Assembly (NCBI GenBank): GCA_022457155.1
Contig: JAJGOT010000750.1
Coordinates: forward strand, 186,001-250,000
Direction of reading: 5' to 3'
Origin: Cladopsammia gracilis
Lineage: Eukaryota; Cnidaria; Anthozoa; Scleractinia; Dendrophylliidae
DNA length: 64,000 bases
Part shown: positions 50,557 through 62,338 of the stretch, one piece after another
How positions within the stretch are numbered: the first letter of the stretch is position 1
Layout: each line of letters opens with the position of its first letter
The notes under the pieces: model-generated
The model's input: the letters and a program-made list of their open reading frames with translations, nothing else
Told to the model about the DNA's origin: nothing
Database searches by the model: none
Made by a program: the position numbers and the translations under genes

Positions 50557-51079
50557 TAAAACGCTCTAGCATTGGTCAATATTTTTTGTTTACAAAAAAC
50601 GACAACTTCATCAATCATATTCCTACGTAATGAACTTGCCGGTCGCGTCCAAAAAGCGAAATGTTAATAACATTATTCGATGGTATCGTACCTCGATTCA
50701 GGTTTCGGGTCTTCAATAATGTATGACGCCTCGTTTTACGCTTGAACCTGAATATGTTTCTGCCGCTTTCCCTTGGAAAACACACCGCAACCACTCCATT
50801 GATTTTCGGAAGATGAAGGCGGGCAGTTGGGCCATGGCGAGACCACGAGTACTGTTCATACATTTTCTTCTCTCTCTCTCCTTCTACTCGCTCATAACGA
50901 AGCAACGTGCTCAATGCAAAAACATGTTTACCGTGTCGCTTCGTAATGTGCCGTGATCCCGATGCGGCCTTGCGGAATCATGCTTTTTTGCATTTGAATT
51001 GAACGGAATGTTACTCTCCGAAAAATTAATAGATTCTTTGTTTTAGAAAACCTCACAAGGTGGAAAATAAGCATGTTAC

Positions 51080-51190
51080 TGACCAGTCCCTCGGGGATAT
51101 GTGATATATTCCCCTCGTGGCGTTCCCTCGGGCTACGCCCTCGGGTACGCCACGAGGGGAATATATCACATATCCCCTCGCTCCTGGTCA
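51080..51190. repeat. Fold-back element with ATATTCCCCTCG arms
   Basis: TCGGGGATATGTGATATATT with CCCCTCGTGGCG is mirrored by CGCCACGAGGGG and AATATATCACATATCCCC. Stem ~50 bp including the outer GACCAG/CTGGTC pairs. Confidence 0.9.
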
Positions 51191-51651
51191 ATAACCCTCG
51201 GGGGGTAATCTTCCTCGTTTTCCGCTCCCTCGTTTTCAGCCTCCCGGCCCGCCCTTATACTTCCGGATTCGGGTCCATTTCCTGACGAAATATTGGACGT
51301 AAAATCCATTTTTCCAGCCTCACTCAGTCAGCTGTTCCCCTTAAATAAAAATATTTAGCATTTTACAATAAACTATATATTGCTTTACATTTTGCTGGAA
51401 GGGGGTAAATTAAAAAAAATGTTTCTTCAAGTCTCTAAAAATTAGTTCAATAAAATTTGTCATAACTAAATGATTGCTTCGGACCATAAATAGCGGCTCG
51501 AAGTAAAAACTTACAGTTTTCTATGTGTCGGTATAACGACTCCCATTGAATTTCCCACGCCGATCCAAATGGGTCAAATATTTTCGTGTACGACAAATAC
51601 ATTGCATTTGTAGTTGTTGCGTCTTTCATTCGCTGCCGCGGTTTTAAATTA

Positions 51652-51811
51652 ACAAATTGACGTCAGTTTTTTATGCGTCTGTCCTGTTATTGATGATAAA
51701 ATTCGTCATAACATTGTCAAAGTGCTGTGGATCCAGCAAACTTTGACAATGTTATCACGAATTTTATCATCAATAACAGGACAGACGCATAAAAAACTGA
51801 CGTCAATTTGT
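51652..51811. repeat. 160-bp near-perfect fold-back
   Basis: ACAAATTGACGTCAGTTTTT at 51652 is mirrored at 51790-51811. The arms are about 70 bp, including CTGTCCTGTTATTGATGATA, with a short GC-rich loop near 51730. Confidence 0.94.
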
Positions 51812-52784
51812 TTTTTACAATAACAAAACGCCAAAACTGATGTTGAAAGTAGGAAATGCAAAATGCGATCGCCGCAAAACCAGAATTTCATAGCCACAAT
51901 TCAGAGAAACACGGGCTCGTAAATTAAAAGTTTGAATAGAGTAAGTCAGAAAACACATAGAAAAATTGGAATTTTGAAACTAACCTTTATTCCGGGTTCA
52001 AAAACTCATTAATAATTCATGAGCATATCAGCCAATCACACGACGCAAATCGATCACGTGTATGAGCCTTTATTCCTGGTAATCTACGGTCATTATGAAA
52101 AGCCGGGTGGCGGCTTTGATTTCAGTCACAGGGGAGTTCGGGGCTGAATGGGCAAACAATGCAATTATCGCTGAATTTTTAATGAGAATGATTTTAAAAT
52201 GACCGTGATATTTATATTAAGATCACACGTAATCTTTATATAAAGATTACTGATATGGGTAGTAATTGTTCTGGATTCTTAGTGCAACAAATGGTGACTT
52301 CAATATTTTTGTGCAGTACTGTTTTACGAAATCTGGTCTTTCGTCATTCTATTTGGAATCTTCTCAACAAAATAAACAACTAACAGTTTAACAAGTGAGC
52401 CGTTATATGAATGACACCAGCTCCCTCGTGTAAATTACCAGGTAAGCGACTAGTTCGCAGATGCAAGCTGCTTATTTCAACTCGTTCTCTACCTCTGAAA
52501 AAAATTGTCAGCCGTTTTATCTACCGTACCTGACAACTTTAGTATAGCATTTTTCAGAAGATGTTTTCCCTCAGAACTATAAAATCCCAAAACTTTCGAC
52601 AGGAGCCGGGAAGCAATGGTCACTTCGTCGAAGCGTGGCACACGTGTTGTATGCTAATCAGTGTAGTCTACTTGTTTTTCTCGTATGCTAATTTCCTCTT
52701 TGCACAAAAGCGCAATTGTTTTAATTCCGAATGGACACGCTTTTGAAAGAATGTTTCTGAAGCCGTTCAAAAAACTCGCAGCAC

Positions 52785-52845
52785 GTGTATTATCAGGTGT
52801 AAAAACTCTCGGCTTCGCCTCGAGTTTTTAAACCTGATAATACAC
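52785..52845. repeat. 60-bp hairpin
   Basis: GTGTATTATCAGG (52786) pairs with CCTGATAATACAC (52833), with inner AAAAACTC/GAGTTTTT pairing and a GGCTTCGCC loop. Confidence 0.88.
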
Positions 52846-54252
52846 TACTGCTCGTTTTCTAAACTATACTTAAAATTGTTCTCAAATAATCCGTTGAAAC
52901 ACGGTTCAGTTCACCCCCGGTAAAGCTTATTTCAGCGACTCACAGCACTATAATCCTGCTCACCGCCAATTTTCAGGTCTGGATTCTCAACAAACATCTT
53001 CATCTTTCCGCTTTAAGGTTCTGTTTTAGCTTCTTGAGGTTCATGTAATCTATTTTGGACGATTTTCTCATTGAATAATTCTGGATTTGTGAAAGAATTC
53101 TCGCCACGAAAAACGCAGCGCTGACAAGTTTGGAAAAACTTTCGCTGATGGCGTCAGTTTTATCGTTTTATGCGTCTGTACTCTTATTGATAATAAAAAT
53201 TAGCTAATCAGCACAGTTATTGTAAAATACCTTGTTGGCAGTTTATTTTTGGTCCCTCTTCTTCGCGGAACTAGTTGATTTTAATACCTGTACCGCTACA
53301 CTTTTGTAACGGAGTCAGTTGATTAACCTGTAAACGATTGTAAGCGGAACCAGGCGATTTACCTGTGGTACAACAGTGATTTATTGGCCTTCGAAAGATG
53401 ACGCCTTATGAATAAAAAAATGAGCCAAAGAAGCGCCTACTCTCGCAGGCTAGTAATGTTTGGATCTTGAATGTTTAGTCATTGAAATTGCCTAATTAAC
53501 AATTGACCAGGATGTAAGATCGAGAGAGTGGTTATCCGAGTAATTAAGGCAAACCGAAAACATCAATCTTCCCTTTTAGTACAGATAAGAAAGGAGTTGG
53601 GGGCGTGGGTGGGGGGGGGGGGGGGGTTGAGTGGGTTGATTTCAAAAATAATATATATATCTTCCAAACAGACTTGGAATGAAAAAATTCTTGCATGGAG
53701 TTTATGCTCTTATATTATAACGAAGAAGTTAGGAGAAAATTCGATTACATCAGACGGCTTGGAAAAAATTCTTGCCCAAAAGTCAAATGGTCGAGACCCC
53801 CAACTAGTGGGTTTTCTTTATCAGGGACGTTTAATTAATACTTTAGGGAAGTTGCTTCAAAGATAAGGATTAGACGAAAAAATATGGTGTGTAAAGGGAA
53901 GGGTCATAAAAAAGCCTAGTTTTGTGGTAATGACATCTGTAGTAATGCAAACGTTCTATCAGAATCTCAAAAAATAGCGTTTCTAAGGTTTTCAACCTTT
54001 TTTCCAGGGGAGCCCGCGCCCCCTCCCATTAAAAGATAAACTATTACTGTAGGGACGGGCAGGTGACGAACTTTTGTCCATCCAAAATCACCCGTCTCGT
54101 TGCACACGCCGTTAAGCAAGCGCACATGATAATACTCTGGCCATTCTCCTACTACCTGTAAGCACAGTTTCAATGTTTTTCTCTTTTTATTATTATATTC
54201 AGGAGCCCATCAATCCTGGTATGTTATAAAACAAATTGTAAACGGCTCAGCG
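52846..54252. other. Non-coding stretch with a G18 run
   Basis: No supported gene. A G run lies at 53609-53626. A 112-codon frame at 53528-53866 that crosses the G run is not credible. Confidence 0.5.
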
Positions 54253-54314
54253 TGTACTATTGAGTTATGAATGCACGTAGCAACCTCCCGCATGCATCCA
54301 TAACTCAATAGTAC
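54253..54314. repeat. 60-bp hairpin
   Basis: GTACTATTGAGTTATG (54253) pairs with CATAACTCAATAGTAC (54299-54314) around a GCATGC-containing loop. Confidence 0.88.
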
Positions 54315-55571
54315 AATAAGACAACATCACCTACTATTTTGCAACCCCCAAAAAGCGCAAAAATTGGTGGGAACAGGGATTAAAGGGTACGGGAAGTGGT
54401 GCCTCCCCACAACCGATGTCCGATACCGGCCGTTTTGATGAAAGGATAAAATGGTTAATTATTTACTTATTTACATATTTTAGCCTCCAGGAGTGGTTTA
54501 CTTACGGTTAAATAGCGTTTATTTGATAAATCACGTAATGATGACGTCTTTATGATGTCAGCAAAATATGTTGATGAATTCTTACTCGTGGTTACTCGTA
54601 GTCATTCGTGGTCACTCGTGGTCACTCGTTTTGTACTTTTAGACACGATCGACTGTAACTATCTTCGCCTTCTGATTGGATAATCGGCACGAAAGAATGC
54701 GACTTAATTAATTAAAAGGTATTCTATTTTGCTGTCCAACCCCAGTAATTTTCTTTGTTAAAGCTCTTTTCATTTTGCTTCAATGGCAGTTTTATTCCTA
54801 ATTTAAAATCTTCAGTATAGCGAGTTAAACATAACACTACAGGCCCTCTAGCTTAGCAGATCATTTATCTAGACAAATGGTAAGCCACGACCTTCATAAA
54901 GTGACAATATTTGCTCAGCGATAGCGAGGATGGTCACTGAGTAACCAATGGCGTTATTAGACGAGGTAAACGCCCCCCGATCCGCCCCCCCCCCCCTTAT
55001 CGCGCTAAGAAAAATTTCCAGTCTCTAAAATTTTCTCTTCCCCCCCCCCCTCCCCACCCTATTCATTCCCCTTATTCACTCTCACCCCCTGCTGACGAGC
55101 GGTTTCCGAATTCGTTCGCTGAATGAAGAGGGTCGATTTGTCTAATTCTAAGTGGCTGTTGTTCGGGAAATATTTTTCTCATAATGGTGTAAAGAAAGGA
55201 ACTGGAGCCCAGGGGTGGAACTCAGGTATATTAGTGACAGGGAGGTGCGAATGAGGCCAAGTTCCCCCCCCCCCCCCAAAAAAAAAGTCCTATTATGTTA
55301 AAACCAGACCCAAAAAAGTCCAACGACCTAGAACGTAGCGAGGAAGTGAAACTCTGAAATTTGGAATCAACTTAGTTGGCTACGTGAATTGGTCAGCGTT
55401 GACAGTTTCATTTCCATATGAAATGCTGCGGAACAAGCCTCGTGTTGATAATTATAAGAACATAATCCACTATGATGCCAAATGCGCCTGTCGACTAAAC
55501 GGCGACGAATGAAAGAAAGGATTTCTAAAACTACTCCGCCATTTGCCTGCCAAGGTCCATGGAACCAGCTC
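54315..55571. other. Non-coding 3' flank of the TMEM26-like gene with C-tracts
   Basis: Contains GTGGTCACTCGTGGTCACTC at ~54610 and C runs at 54984-54997, 55040-55050 and 55266-55277. The last few hundred bases may be 3' untranslated region of the minus-strand TMEM26-like gene. Confidence 0.5.
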
Positions 55572-56777
55572 TTAAAGAGATTTGTCTTCCGATTCTTCGT
55601 TGTCGTCATGTGTAACAGCCACCTGAACATTTTTCAACCGAGAGTTGGCGTCGATTTCATTTTCAGGGGAGAAGTCGTTCTCCTTGTGGTCGTAACAGGT
55701 ACAGTGAAGCACACACAGACGATACACCTGTAATGCGAGAACCAGCGCATTCTTCGCGGTCAGGAAAATCACCATGTACTCATAAGCTTGATAGTGAGCA
55801 ATTATAAATAAGCGAAACGTCAGAAAAGGACCGTCTTGCATGAATAAAGACATCAGGATTGCTACAAGTTCTGTTGTGATTCGAGATTCCGTTGACTTTT
55901 CTACGTCATTTTCCTCAATATCAATTCTTGTCTCTGGGCCCAGTGCGTTGGGTTTTGGACTATGTGTCGTCTTGTCTTTGAAAGGACGTAGTTGGTCTTT
56001 ATGCTGACCCACTTCGCGCATGAGATTCGGTGACGTCATCGATGTCGTCATATTTCCCATCAAGCGCTTTGGTCTCATTTGCCCTACGTCGAGTGAGTAG
56101 CGTCCGGGCCCTCTCGAGTGGCCATTTATAGCACCCTTTTTAGCCTCACAAGCATTGATTTGACTCGCTTCAGGCAATGAATTCTGTTCTAAGGCATTGT
56201 TAGTTACTCCCAGACGAGCCTGATATGAATTTCGTCGAAGGTCCGGCAAATAATCACGTGGCAATCCGCGTGAATAATTATGTGTCATCAGTAAAATGTC
56301 ACGTGATATTCTTTTAGCTGCGATGGCATGTTTGAAGTCCAGCGACGTCATCGAAGCCCTGCTTTTAGAAGACGGTGCCTGCACAGTTAAACTATCACCT
56401 TCAAATGGTACGATCGATCTCCTTCCCCGAACGGGTTTGTTCTCATTCGTCGGCTTTCCGTCCGTTCCATCTTCTTCACCTTCAAGTTTGGACATAGTGT
56501 TGAACGGAAACTGCATTAAACTCCAAGTCCACAGAATTAGGATGGTAATTATTAGCGTCTGGGAATTTTTGACGAAATCTAATTTCAGGATGTCAAAGAA
56601 TTCGATGATGTCCGCGCACATGGCGAGGTTGATGAGAAGAAGCTGTGATAGTGAGTCTTTTGTCATGCCTTGTACTGTGGGGAGGAGCCAGCGACCTAGA
56701 ATCATCATCAGCATTGTGGTCTGCTCTATGAGATCTGTCCATCGCTCTGCTGAAACTATCACCACGTCGGCGTTAAG
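55572..56777 (-). CDS. TMEM26: TMEM26-like protein, terminal coding exon
   Basis: The exon begins after TTTTAATAG at 56778, with codons LNADVVIVSAERWTDLIEQT, and runs 401 codons to a stop at 55572. It has the family pattern: a WTDLIEQTTMLMMILGRWLL membrane segment, LSQLLLINLAMCADIIEFFD, a second hydrophobic stretch LIITILILWTWSLMQFPF, a long variable cytoplasmic loop (~200 residues, Ser/Arg/Lys-rich), and a final block GPFLTFRLFIIAHYQAYEYM with FLTAKNALVLALQVYRLCVL. TMEM26 is a multi-pass membrane protein of unknown molecular function. Splice phase (0) fits the exon at 57754-57859. This is the only clear host gene in the window. Confidence 0.8.
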   Translation of the reverse strand, partial: LNADVVIVSAERWTDLIEQTTMLMMILGRWLLPTVQGMTKDSLSQLLLINLAMCADIIEFFDILKLDFVKNSQTLIITILILWTWSLMQFPFNTMSKLEGEEDGTDGKPTNENKPVRGRRSIVPFEGDSLTVQAPSSKSRASMTSLDFKHAIAAKRISRDILLMTHNYSRGLPRDYLPDLRRNSYQARLGVTNNALEQNSLPEASQINACEAKKGAINGHSRGPGRYSLDVGQMRPKRLMGNMTTSMTSPNLMREVGQHKDQLRPFKDKTTHSPKPNALGPETRIDIEENDVEKSTESRITTELVAILMSLFMQDGPFLTFRLFIIAHYQAYEYMVIFLTAKNALVLALQVYRLCVLHCTCYDHKENDFSPENEIDANSRLKNVQVAVTHDDNEESEDKSL

Positions 56778-57278
56778 CTATTAAAAAAAGAGTGATTTTA
56801 TACTCAAGGGTATTGCTCTATCGCCAATCTCATCCTCAGGCTTCTCTCGGTCTTCAAAATCAATATGGCTTCCAACCTAGCCACTATCTTGGGTAGTTTT
56901 GATAAGTTTACTTATTTTCTTAATCATCGATAGCTAAACATAAAATCGTCATCGCATACAATATATGTCTCTCAGGGACTGTGATAGCGTTAAGAATTCG
57001 ATCGTATATGAAAGGGACCCTTTGACAATCTCGTATTTTACGTAACTGGGAACATGTGGACACGTGACTAGATCTTTTGCTAAAAACTTTGCTAAAAACT
57101 CCTTTTTTAAGAAAAGCAATATTAAAATTATTACGTTTAGCCGGACCATGCGCATTTTACATTTTGACAAGGGATTTGACTTAAGCGTGGGTTATTAATT
57201 AACCGAGTTAATTAATTTACTAATTAATTGAGTTGGCGAGTGAGTTATATGACCATTATGTTAAAATTGTATTTCAAT

Positions 57279-57662
57279 GGCCGTGTTTTCACGAGCGATT
57301 TTTCAAGTCGCTGAGCGAGTGACAGTCGGAAATCTCGTGAAAACAGTTGCTTGTCCAACTCGCTTAAAGTTAAGCGAGTCGGCGAACTACAATAGGAATT
57401 CTCATTAAATTTAAGCCACCAAACCAGGTCGCTTAAGCTTGTCGGCAATTAAACAACAAAGAAGGGCATTGTATTGTCGTTCTTTTGTGTTCTTATTTTC
57501 TATTGTTTTAACAAAAGAAAATATATCGCGCATGGTATAAGAAAAATGAATAAAGTTCTGTCCGTGAAAACGCATAAATTTTTTAAGCTGCTTAACGCGG
57601 TCAGTAAACAAATTACCTACAGGAATGTTAAGCGAGAAAAACCGCCTCGTGAAAACACAGCC
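57279..57662. repeat. 382-bp MITE with GTGTTTTCACGAG termini, copy 2 (in TMEM26-like intron)
   Basis: Inverted relative to 31180-31561 and nearly identical to it over the full length. Located in the intron 56778-57753 of the TMEM26-like gene. Confidence 0.93.
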
Positions 57663-57753
57663 AATATGTTCCTCAAGTTTAAGCCAATAGCAGAAAACTT
57701 AAAAAAAGTGATTTTTCTGGATTTCGTAGAACTGAAAAACGTCTGACTCTTAC

Positions 57754-57859
57754 CTTGTTAGTCGAGGTGCCATTTTTCCGCGCATCATGAAGGTGAAATT
57801 CGAGAATCCACGCACAGGGAATGATGCCAGCCAAATGACAGAAAATTGAAGGTGAAAAC
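57754..57859 (-). CDS. TMEM26: TMEM26-like protein, internal coding exon
   Basis: A 106-bp exon bounded by acceptor CTTATCAG| and donor AACAAG|GTAAGA. It encodes FSPSIFCHLAGIIPCAWILE and FHLHDARKNG, which matches the FSPS-x-F...P-x-WLLEL membrane segment of TMEM26 that precedes the next exon. One base carries over from the previous exon and the exon ends in phase 0, matching the start of 55572-56777. Upstream exons for the first membrane segments were not found between here and 64000. Confidence 0.7.
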
Positions 57860-58359
57860 CTGATAAGTAACATTGAGAATCTTATCATCTTAATGTTATC
57901 ACATCGGGAAATTTTGTAAGTGAATCAGCCATATTTGCACATAGGATTTGTGTAAAGATCTGTTATGTCAATTTGAAAGGGAAAAAGCAAATAATCGTAA
58001 CAACGGCTATTTATCGGTTTCTGTCGTGATGGTGTCTCACAAAGTCTATTTTTTACGTAGTCAGATCAGCCCCAGTTTGTTGTGTGATAAATTAATAGGC
58101 GGTGTAGCAGACTTAAGGTGGTTCGATACAGTTTTCAGAAGACCATACCAACATTTTTAAGCGGCCTTCTCCAAGTCAGATCAACGTGAAATTTTCACCA
58201 CTAACTGGTTTTGAATATATATTTTCTGGAAAAATCGATATTACCATGACGACGATAAACAAAATCCCACATAGGCATCTTAAAATATGGTATATGGCAT
58301 ATATATTATGCAAGAATAAAAAAATTCTGTATGTTTGAATTAAAATAAATCGCAAGTAA

Positions 58360-58501
58360 TATATCAAACACGAGGAACAGTGTTTCATCAGATTTCCAAA
58401 CACCGAGAAGTGGATTGGAAAAACGAGGCGCAGCCGAGTTTTTTTAAACCACTTCAAGGTGTTTGGAAATCTGATGAAACACTGTTTCGAGTGTTTGATA
58501 T
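58360..58501. repeat. 140-bp fold-back element
   Basis: ATATCAAACACGAGGAACAG with TGTTTCATCAGATTTCCAAA is mirrored by TTTGGAAATCTGATGAAACA and GAGTGTTTGATAT. The loop contains AACGAGGCGCAGCCGAG. Confidence 0.93.
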
Positions 58502-59499
58502 AGCTTCTCAAACTGATCGTTAAATGCGGAGAAAACGAAGGAATAAAGTCGCCAAAATCTATGCAAATTAAGAAACGATTTCAAAACCTCCTTCACGGTA
58601 GTGATTTCCTTTGTGTTCTCGTCATGAATTATTAATGAGTTTGAGAATAACATTTCAAACCTTACTATTTGTGTACTGGTATTAAATTGATCGAGAGATT
58701 CAGGGGCGGATCCAGGAATTTCTGAAAGGGGGGTCCGGGTGTACGTTCCCCGGAAAATTTTTCCGATTTTACCCTTACTCTAAAACGCCATTTCCGGTAT
58801 TCCTGAGCTTGACAAGCACCATACGCATAGAACCTATGCCCGTCATTTTTCATGGTCATGGCTAGCGGAATGTTTCGCGGGCGCCGTGTGCCCGCCGGGC
58901 TGCATCCGCCGTCGCGCAGAACTAGCCCGCGGGCGCGTATGACGTCGCAAAACATGCGCGTACGACGTCATGTTGAAACCAAAGCGAGGCTTTGTTTTTC
59001 GCGCGGTTACACGGCCGAATGTCACGTCAGCTGGGAAAACACTTCGATGTTTTGCTGTGAATTTACTGAGCGGAGAAAACGGTTTAAAATAAAGTCGTTA
59101 TTTTCCTGCATTTTTTCGCGGTTTGCTACTCAAGACAGGGAAACTAATTAAGGGCTACTCAGAAGCCGCTTTAGTGGAAAAAGAAGAGCTGTCAGGGATA
59201 AAATCTTGCTTCGAGGAACTATATACGTTTTTAGCAATGCGAGAGATTCGTTTTACGAGAGGTTCGTTTTACGGATTTCAGCACCAAAGCGGAGATTTAA
59301 TGAATTTCCAAGCACAGTAGTCGCCGATGAAAATTTATCTTGATATCAATCTGTGATTGATTTTTTGTTTGTGTTCTCGTTGGTTTATAAACGCGTAGCT
59401 TAAATTCAGTTGTATTAATTTCTTGAATTTCATCGAAGACACGGCTCGGCCTCGATGCGCTATAAATAATACGCGTCTTTCTTTTAAACATAAACTAAT
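58502..59499. other. Non-coding stretch, repeat-like
   Basis: CAGGGGCGGATCCAGGAATT at 58703 is typical of the start of dispersed animal transposon fragments. A GC-rich island with CGCGGGCGC strings lies at 58870-58970. No supported gene. Confidence 0.5.
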
Positions 59500-59805
59500 G
59501 GAGATTTGAATAAAATTTTTCGAAAGAAGATTGTGTTGTCCATTTTTATGTGTTTGTTCATTCATTGCATAGATTGAAACGCATCGCCTAATGCAAATAA
59601 GCTTATGTTTGTTCGGGCATTTTTTGACAAGCAACAACTGTATTTTATTCTTAAAATAGTCGTAATAGTTATTCTAGACGGAGAAAAAGTTGTTTTTGTG
59701 AACTTTTGTGCGGTCTAAATGTACTGTGCAGACGGTCGGGTGAATTGCTAAAATTGAAAAATAGCCCGGTCGTCAATCTTAATTCTTGTGCTTCCGGTTA
59801 TTATT
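59500..59805 (+). repeat. Dispersed host repeat R1, longest continuous copy
   Basis: It runs from TTTTTCGAAAGAAGATTGTG through CGCATCGCCTAATGCAAATA, ATTTTTTGACAAGCAACAAC and CTGTGCAGACGGTCG to AATTCTTGTGCTTCC. The 18766 copy matches only from the TTTTTGACAA position onwards. Confidence 0.88.
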
Positions 59806-60427
59806 TATGTAGAAAGTCGGGGGAGGGAAAAAAGAGGTGGGGGGGGGGGGGGGGGGTTTCAAGGCTGTTTTAGATTGGCTAGAAGGGGGGCTATTTTTTT
59901 AAACAATTAATGGGAGGGGTCATCATTTTTTAGGTTTTGCAAGGGGTCTTGTCTGTGCTTTTGCAAATGGGATTACTTTTATGAAATAAATTAATTTCAA
60001 AGATCCAGGTGAACCCAGTTAGAATATTGTATATGGTCATAAACTTCATTGCTTTAATATTTCGATTTCACACTTTAATAAAAAGACAAATCCAGATCAG
60101 CCTGTTTCAGTGTTTGATTTGTTTGGTTTGTTGGTTCAACAGCCCATGAAGTGATAAAACATGAATAACATAACACAAAAAATATTGCTTTCCACCTTGG
60201 AAAATATATTGGAAAAAATTTTTATTTTCCAGGGTTTAATATTTGGTGTCCAATATCTGAAAAGTGGCACCTTGATTGCAAATTTTGCAAACTTTAGCAA
60301 ACTTGATTGCAAACTTTCGAAAATTTGTAACTTTTCCAATGCTGGAAAGGAATATTTTTCCTATACTGCATGTACTGCAACAAAACACTACTTTATAGAA
60401 CCAGTACTTTTCGAACAACCGGTGCTT
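59806..60427. other. Non-coding stretch with a G18 run
   Basis: A G run lies at 59840-59857. GCAAATTTTGCAAACTTTAGC and GCAAACTTTCGAAAATTTG direct repeats lie near 60275-60325. No gene. Confidence 0.5.
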
Positions 60428-60849
60428 AAGGCGCTGTTACACCAGGCAATGTTTCGTGCAACTTGTCTCGCAATTTTGTTGCGACACAAGTTGCATGAAA
60501 AATTGCCCAGTGTAACATACCCCGCAATAAACATTTCTCGCGAATTTTTTGTTGCCGCAATCGTTGCGAGAAGTAGAAGTCGGTTCTACTTTTCGCAACG
60601 ATTCTCGCCACGCCGCAACGAATTTTTCAAGCGTTGCGTAGTGTAACACGTTTCCTGCAACTTGTGTCGCAACGTTTTGTGACTTTAGCCAATGAAATTG
60701 CTCCTTTCACCGTCGGGCGAGACAAATTGCAAGAAACATTGCCTAGTGTAACACCCTCCAGGCAACTTGTCTCGCAGCATCGCAACGCACGGTTTTTAGT
60801 TGTTGCGAGACAAGTTGCACGAAATATTGCCTAGTGTAACAGCGCCTTT
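60428..60849. repeat. 420-bp MITE with AAGGCGCTGTTACAC termini and nested copies of the same motif
   Basis: AAGGCGCTGTTACACCAGGC and its near-complement at 60830-60849 bound the element. GTGTAACA and CAACTTGT(C/G)TCGCAA strings recur inside in both orientations (60455-60510, 60640-60680, 60715-60800), so the element looks like stacked or internally duplicated termini. Confidence 0.92.
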
Positions 60850-61801
60850 AACTATCCCTTTTCAAGCTTGTCCATAATTTATCCCATTGCTGGAAGGGCA
60901 TCCAGTTCAAAGAGGCCTCTCCAACCTTTCTACATCAGAACTCTTCAAGCTTTCTAATGCCCCAAGGTTAATCTCATCTTCACAAACTGCGCGTTGAATT
61001 GGTTTCTTTGGCTATTATAGCCCTCCGGAAAGCAAAGCAAATATGTAAATTCATCAACAAGTTGAAGGATAAAGCTAACTATCGCTGATTCCCCTCTCTT
61101 TCTTTTCCTATTCTTTGCTTTGCGAGCATTCTCTTTCTTCCTTCTGCTCATATGGCTGGCCTTTTTTCTTGATGTAATTTGGGCAAAGGCCTTGTACGTT
61201 GTACTGAGGTATACACCTAGTTTAGCTTTGGCATTTGTTATGGTGCCAAGGAGTGATAACAAATTGCTAATCAGAGTCTTATAATATTGTCTCTGATGAT
61301 ATTTTTATGCCCAGATGTTGCAGTGCTGACCATTATCACTGAATAGCTCAGCATAGCTCTTTTCCGTGGCCATTTTTCCTTCAAAAGCTCTTCTTCTATG
61401 CATGTTAACTCTTTGACTCCACGATTTTGTGACTTGTTAGGCTATCTGATAGGGTAAGCAATGACATTTCAATGATTTACAAGGTAATTTCGTCTTTGCT
61501 CATACCAGACATTCGCCAGGTGTATTTTTTGGCATTGGCTAGTCATATCTATATGATGCAAATAAGAAAAAATACGGAAATAAAATCATAAGTGGAAAAA
61601 TGGGGGGGGGGTCATCAATGAAATATTGAATTAAGAGGGGGGGGGGGCTACTTGCCAATTTTAGACCAGAGGAGGGGGGGGGCTGGCAAAATTTTTCATC
61701 TATCAAAATATTTTTCCCTCCCCCCCTCTACATAAAAAATGACCGGTCCCTTAGTTAAGCTTGTTCAGAGGGTCTTTAGAGGGCGACGCTGTTAGGCTAA
61801 G

Positions 61802-61804
<3 letters not shown>
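60850..61804. other. Non-coding stretch, one unassigned frame
   Basis: A 102-codon minus-strand frame (60954-61262) includes a Lys/Arg-rich RRKKENARKAKNRKRKRG stretch and could be a fragment of a nuclear protein. No family or splice sites are clear. G runs occur at 61602-61611, 61637-61647 and 61672-61681. Confidence 0.4.

Positions 61805-61869
<65 letters not shown>
61805..61869. repeat. (TA)n microsatellite left of the Penelope-like element
   Basis: About 32 TA units followed by TAGA units at 61868-61880. Confidence 0.98.
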
Positions 61870-61871
<2 letters not shown>

Positions 61872-62338
61872 TAGATAGATAAGTATAATAAAAAAAACGA
61901 TGGGGCGAACTTCTTACTGGTCCTGACTGGTTTTAACGTTTCGGCCTTCGGCCTTCTTCAAAAATTACAAAGAATTAAAAACTAAAAACTAAAAACTATG
62001 TACAATGATTAAGTTATACAAGTTGTGACTTATATACATTAAGCTACAAAAACAAAGGAAAACGAGGTTACGTAACATAACAAAAGAACTAAATAACAAG
62101 GAAAAATTTAACGCTAAAAATAACATACATGATGTGATAAAAACCTTAATTAATGATTGAAACAAAGAAAACTCCCTATCGAGGGCCCCCGAATAATCAT
62201 ATAGGTCACTGTCGGAATGACAGGACCAGCACGCCTTACCAAGTGCCCCCGACAGAACGTTCAAACACAAAACAACTACAAACAAAGAATAAAACAAGGA
62301 AAAGAAAAAGACAATCCTATTATTGCAAGATACGTGCG

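Noticed and set aside
53528..53866. 112-codon plus-strand frame
   Set aside because: It crosses an 18-base G run whose length is unreliable and has no recognisable motif.
61989..62297. Hydrophobic 102-codon frame, also at 62841-63149
   Set aside because: The two are the same frame in the inverted arms of the Penelope-like element. Position in a terminal repeat and lack of any domain argue against a gene.
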